A DNA stretch of 64,000 nucleotides from Bacillota bacterium (GTDB lineage Bacteria > Bacillota > Clostridia > Lachnospirales > Lachnospiraceae), in assembly GCA_023457255.1 (NCBI GenBank), contig JAEWMB010000020.1:434001-498000 (forward strand). The letters are read 5' to 3'. This document shows positions 60,903 through 64,000 of the stretch, piece by piece. The notes beneath the pieces were generated by a model. The model saw nothing but the letters and a program-made list of their open reading frames with translations, was not told the origin of the DNA and did not search any database. A program made the translations under genes and the position numbers. Numbering within the stretch: position 1 is the stretch's first letter; the number at the start of each line of letters is the position of its first letter.

Positions 60903-62225
60903 CTACTCGGCTGTCCCTATTAAATCATATTCTTTTGCTTCAGTTACAGTAACCTCCACAAACTCACCAGACATAAGTTCATCTTTGGTGTGTACAAATA
61001 TATATCCATCAATGTTTGGAGCGTCCATATAAGTTCTTCCAATGAAGATTCCTTCTTCTACAAGTTTGCCTTCTATCAATACCTTTAATTTACGTCCAAC
61101 CATTGCTTCCGCTCTTTCAAAAGCAATTCCTTGCTGAATTTCCATCAATTCTTTTTGACGCGCTGCTTTTAGCTTCTTTGTAATCTGATCTTTCATCTTC
61201 GCGGCCGGTGTATTCTCTTCTTTAGAATAAGTAAATACTCCAAGACGCTCAAATCTCATCTTACGCACAAAGTCTTTTAGGAGCTCATGGTCTTCTTCTG
61301 TTTCACCAGGGAATCCCGTAATTAATGAAGTTCTAAGAGCGATATCCGGAATTTCTTTACGAAGCTTTGCAATCAGTGCTACTAATTCCCCATGATTTGT
61401 TCTTCGACCCATACGCTTAAGGATATCATCGGATGCATGTTGAATTGGGATATCAAGATAGTGACAGATTTTCGGTTCTGACTTGATTACCTCAATCAGC
61501 TCGTCATTAATTTCTTCCGGATAACAGTATTGAATCCGTATCCAATCAATACCGTCGATTGCACAGAGCTTACGCAATAATTCAGGGAGCATTTTCCTGC
61601 CATATAAATCTACGCCGTAAACGGTAGTTTCTTGCGCAATTAAAATTAATTCCTTTACTCCGCCTTCTGATAGAAACTTCGCTTCTTCCACCAGGCGTTC
61701 CATTGGTACACTACGATAATCACCGCGAATTTTCGGAATGATACAATAGGTACAATGCTTATCGCATCCTTCTGCAATTTTTAAGAAGGAATAATATCCT
61801 CCGGTCGTATTCACACGGTTAGTTTTAATCTCTGATAAGTAATCGACATCTCTAAAAGACTCTGTCCGCTCTCCGCCTAATACCTTATCTATTACCTCGG
61901 TAATAGTGTCATAACTGGTAGTTCCAAGCAATGCGTCAACTTCAGGAATCTCTGCTAAAATATCTTCCTTATATCGCTGAGCCAGACAACCTGTCACAAT
62001 AAGACCTTTTAAGCTGCCGCTTTTTTTATATTCTGCCATTTCAAGGATAGTATTAATACTTTCTTCTTTTGCATCGTGGATGAAGCAGCATGTATTAACT
62101 ACTATGATATCTGCCTCGCTTTCCTCGTTAGTTAGTTCAAAGCCACGGTCTCTAATTAATCCTAGCATTACCTCGCTGTCAACTAAATTCTTGTCACAAC
62201 CAAGTGAGATAAAAAATATTTTCAT
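60903..62225 (-). CDS. rimO: Ribosomal protein S12 methylthiotransferase RimO
   Basis: Radical-SAM enzyme that adds a methylthio group to an Asp of S12. The start MKIFFISLGCDKNLVDSEVM at 62225 (440 residues) follows AGAAAGG; the 20-codon longer frame is not supported. The UPF0004 N-terminal domain holds the first cluster cysteines (GCDKN, NTCCFIHDA, TGCLAQRY), the radical-SAM motif is EGCDKHCTYCIIP, and a C-terminal TRAM domain ends the protein. It precedes pgsA by 16 bp. MiaB-type enzymes are close relatives, but SLGCDKN supports RimO. Confidence 0.95.
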   Translation of the reverse strand: MKIFFISLGCDKNLVDSEVMLGLIRDRGFELTNEESEADIIVVNTCCFIHDAKEESINTILEMAEYKKSGSLKGLIVTGCLAQRYKEDILAEIPEVDALLGTTSYDTITEVIDKVLGGERTESFRDVDYLSEIKTNRVNTTGGYYSFLKIAEGCDKHCTYCIIPKIRGDYRSVPMERLVEEAKFLSEGGVKELILIAQETTVYGVDLYGRKMLPELLRKLCAIDGIDWIRIQYCYPEEINDELIEVIKSEPKICHYLDIPIQHASDDILKRMGRRTNHGELVALIAKLRKEIPDIALRTSLITGFPGETEEDHELLKDFVRKMRFERLGVFTYSKEENTPAAKMKDQITKKLKAARQKELMEIQQGIAFERAEAMVGRKLKVLIEGKLVEEGIFIGRTYMDAPNIDGYIFVHTKDELMSGEFVEVTVTEAKEYDLIGTAE

Positions 62226-62461
62226 TCTATAAAACCTTTCTAGTTCTTTTCGGATATCAAAATCGTTACCATATATTTCTATCATTATTCATAACGATTC
62301 CCTACATATAAAAATTTTAGGCAATCCTGATTCTTTCCCTAATGATTACCTGAAATCCTAATTTTTGTATATATAAGTTTTTCTCCATTACAAATTATTG
62401 TATCAGCTTTTAATGGAAATTCAAATAGTAAATAAAAGATTTTTATATTTTTATAGTTTAT

Positions 62462-63310
62462 TTATAATTGGAACTTTTTCGCTCCATACACACAATTATT
62501 CATAAGCATGGCAATTGTCATCGGACCAACCCCTCCAGGAACCGGAGTGATCGCACTTACTACATCAATCACATCTTCATAGTCTACATCACCGCATAGC
62601 TTATTGTTTTCATCCCGATGCATACCCACATCAATTACTACTGCACCATCTTTTACGTGTTCCTTTGTTAAAAATCTCGGTTTACCTATTGCAACCACTA
62701 AAATATCTGCTCTTTTGGTAATCTCAGATAAATTTCTGGTTTTAGAATGGCATATTGTTACGGTTCCATTTTCACGAAGTAAAAGAAGTGCCATAGGCTT
62801 ACCAACAATATTGCTTCTACCAAGAACAACACACTCTTTCCCTTCTATTTCAATTCCGGAGCGCTTTAACAATTGGATAATTCCGGCAGGTGTGCAGGAA
62901 AGATAGCCTGCCTGTCCGATACTTAGAGCTCCTACACTCTCCGGATGAAAACCATCGACGTCCTTTTTGGGGTCAATCGTTTTAATTACCTTGTTCTCCT
63001 CTATGTGGCCGGGCAATGGCAATTGTACTAAAATTCCGGTAACATCATCTCTATCATTTAAGCCCCTGATTAAGTTTAATAGTTCCTCCTCCGTCGTCTC
63101 CTCCGGCAACTCATAGGCCAAAGAACGAATTCCACAATATTCACAAGCCTTCTTTTTATTGCCGACATATACCGTAGATGCTGGATCTGTACCTACTTGG
63201 ATTACTGCAAGTGTAACTTCTTTTCCTTTACTTTTTAGTTCAGAAACTTCTTTTCTTAATTCATCTTTGATTTCTCCGGAAATTCTTTTCCCATCAATTA
63301 TTATCGCCAT
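62462..63310 (-). CDS. folD: Methylenetetrahydrofolate dehydrogenase/cyclohydrolase
   Basis: Bifunctional enzyme interconverting methylene-, methenyl- and formyl-tetrahydrofolate. The 282-residue protein has the active-site Lys in YVGNKKKACEYCG near residue 50, ILVQLPLPGHI, DPKKDVDGFHP, and a Rossmann dinucleotide site VVLGRSNIVGKPMA near 160, with TVTICHSKTRNL after it. Start ATG follows GAAAGG. It lies between rimO and the decayed cls gene, all on the minus strand. Confidence 0.97.
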   Translation of the reverse strand: MAIIIDGKRISGEIKDELRKEVSELKSKGKEVTLAVIQVGTDPASTVYVGNKKKACEYCGIRSLAYELPEETTEEELLNLIRGLNDRDDVTGILVQLPLPGHIEENKVIKTIDPKKDVDGFHPESVGALSIGQAGYLSCTPAGIIQLLKRSGIEIEGKECVVLGRSNIVGKPMALLLLRENGTVTICHSKTRNLSEITKRADILVVAIGKPRFLTKEHVKDGAVVIDVGMHRDENNKLCGDVDYEDVIDVVSAITPVPGGVGPMTIAMLMNNCVYGAKKFQL

Positions 63311-63408
63311 AACCTTTCTCTCCTCTCATCATAAGACCCTTTTTCTTTGCAGCATTGTTTTTCTTACAATCTTAAACCGTGGCAAAACAAACCATAATAC
63401 ATCCCTGT

Positions 63409-64000
63409 TTACATCATCGGAGCAAATAGCCTTAAGACAGATTGAAACAACCTCATCGGAAGTTTTCGCTTAATTTTATCCTCTGTCATTGGAATACTCT
63501 GATTCATTGTTTTTCATTCCACATACGGCCTTCCCCTATGATAAAATACTCTACAAAAATAAATTTTTTGGCACTTCGCAGAGCTTCTAACATATCTGGA
63601 AAATTCTCCTGACCACTTTCGTAGTATTTTACCTTAGTATTCCTATAAACCGGATAGCCGGAATTATTTACTATATATCCTACCTGTCCACGTACTTTCT
63701 TGTCAAGACCTTCTATGGTATTTAAACCTCTTCTTCTTGCCTTATTTCTTTTGATAGTTTTTTCCAGGAGGCATCAATTTGGATACGCATACGTCTTGCA
63801 GGCTTTTTCCCTCCAAGCATCCCATACAATAATCCGCCGAGAATTGGAAATGCAAGGATTGGTATACTCCACGCAAGCTTATAGGCAGGATTATCATTCC
63901 GGTTAATTACTAAGATCAATGCAAAAATGCTCATTGCTCGAAGTACAATTTGTATCCACCAAGATTCGCTGGTTAAATTAAGCATAAACATAACAAACCA
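63409..64000 (-). pseudogene. cls: Decayed cardiolipin synthase gene (edge of window)
   Basis: Three fragments of one cardiolipin synthase are visible. The N-terminal part up to the stop at 63722-63724 has the two membrane helices and LLYGMLGGKKPARRMR. A one-base frameshift near 63724 then continues as GLDKKVRGQVGYIVNNSGYP and VEYFIIGEGRMWNEKQ, ending at TGA 63504-63506. Past that, in another frame, the usual C-terminus returns (MRLFQSVLRLFAPMM, stop 63409-63411). Both HKD catalytic motifs are missing. The 5' end lies beyond the window. No function is expected. Confidence 0.85.

Overview
The window is a chromosomal segment of an AT-rich, spore-forming, anaerobic Firmicute. The best fit is a member of the Lachnospiraceae close to Lachnoclostridium (the Clostridium phytofermentans group). 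This is inferred from spoIVA and ytaF, an IspH-ribosomal protein S1 fusion, a Na+-type carboxyltransferase/decarboxylase cluster, GapN, and gene orders typical of Clostridia. Almost all of the window is core genome. I see no tRNA, rRNA, CRISPR array, prophage or insertion sequence.

Layout. 1-8.2 kb (minus strand): a nitrite/sulfite reductase-like hemoprotein, a PDZ/radical-SAM DUF512 protein, der, plsY, gpsA, an RpiB-family isomerase, udk and the start of spoIVA. 8.4-13.4 kb (plus strand): an iron/cofactor-type ABC importer (lipoprotein, permease, ATPase), a divergent PRPP synthetase and the MntP/YtaF membrane protein. 13.6-24.1 kb (minus strand): the ylxM-ffh-rpsP-khpA-rimM-trmD run, a MATE transporter inserted before rplS, then lepB, rbgA, rnhB, a FlhB-tail protein, yraN and pgeF. 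24.4-36.4 kb is more accessory: an orphan chemoreceptor, gapN, an rRNA methyltransferase, a phosphoesterase, an autoregulated HTH/membrane-protein pair, a heterodimeric ABC exporter and a LysR regulator.

36.9-41.8 kb (minus strand): a five-gene operon (mmdA-like, oadG, biotin carrier, oadB, oadA) carrying two carboxyltransferases around one biotin carrier and one Na+ pump. 42.1-46.8 kb: recA-recX with a LexA box, a small BFD-type 2Fe-2S protein, catabolic threonine dehydratase and ftsY. 47-57.9 kb (minus strand): smc, rnc, acpP, plsX, cheR, ispH-rpsA, cmk and a HI0933-type flavoprotein. 58-64 kb: a GerMN lipoprotein, a CinA-C protein with a non-canonical N-terminus, pgsA, rimO, folD and a decayed cardiolipin synthase gene at the edge.

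The least expected observations are these. (1) A short hairpin followed by a conserved RGAATNGAGGTT ribosome-binding block sits 15-16 nt before the start codon of four unrelated genes: gpsA, der, the FlhB-tail gene and ffh. (2) Three tandem palindromic 19-21 bp repeats lie immediately upstream of rnc. (3) The two-carboxyltransferase operon looks like a transcarboxylase or Na+ pump hybrid. (4) A cls pseudogene retains both ends but has lost its catalytic middle. Starts were moved from the longest ORF to the best ribosome-binding site wherever the sequence supported it.
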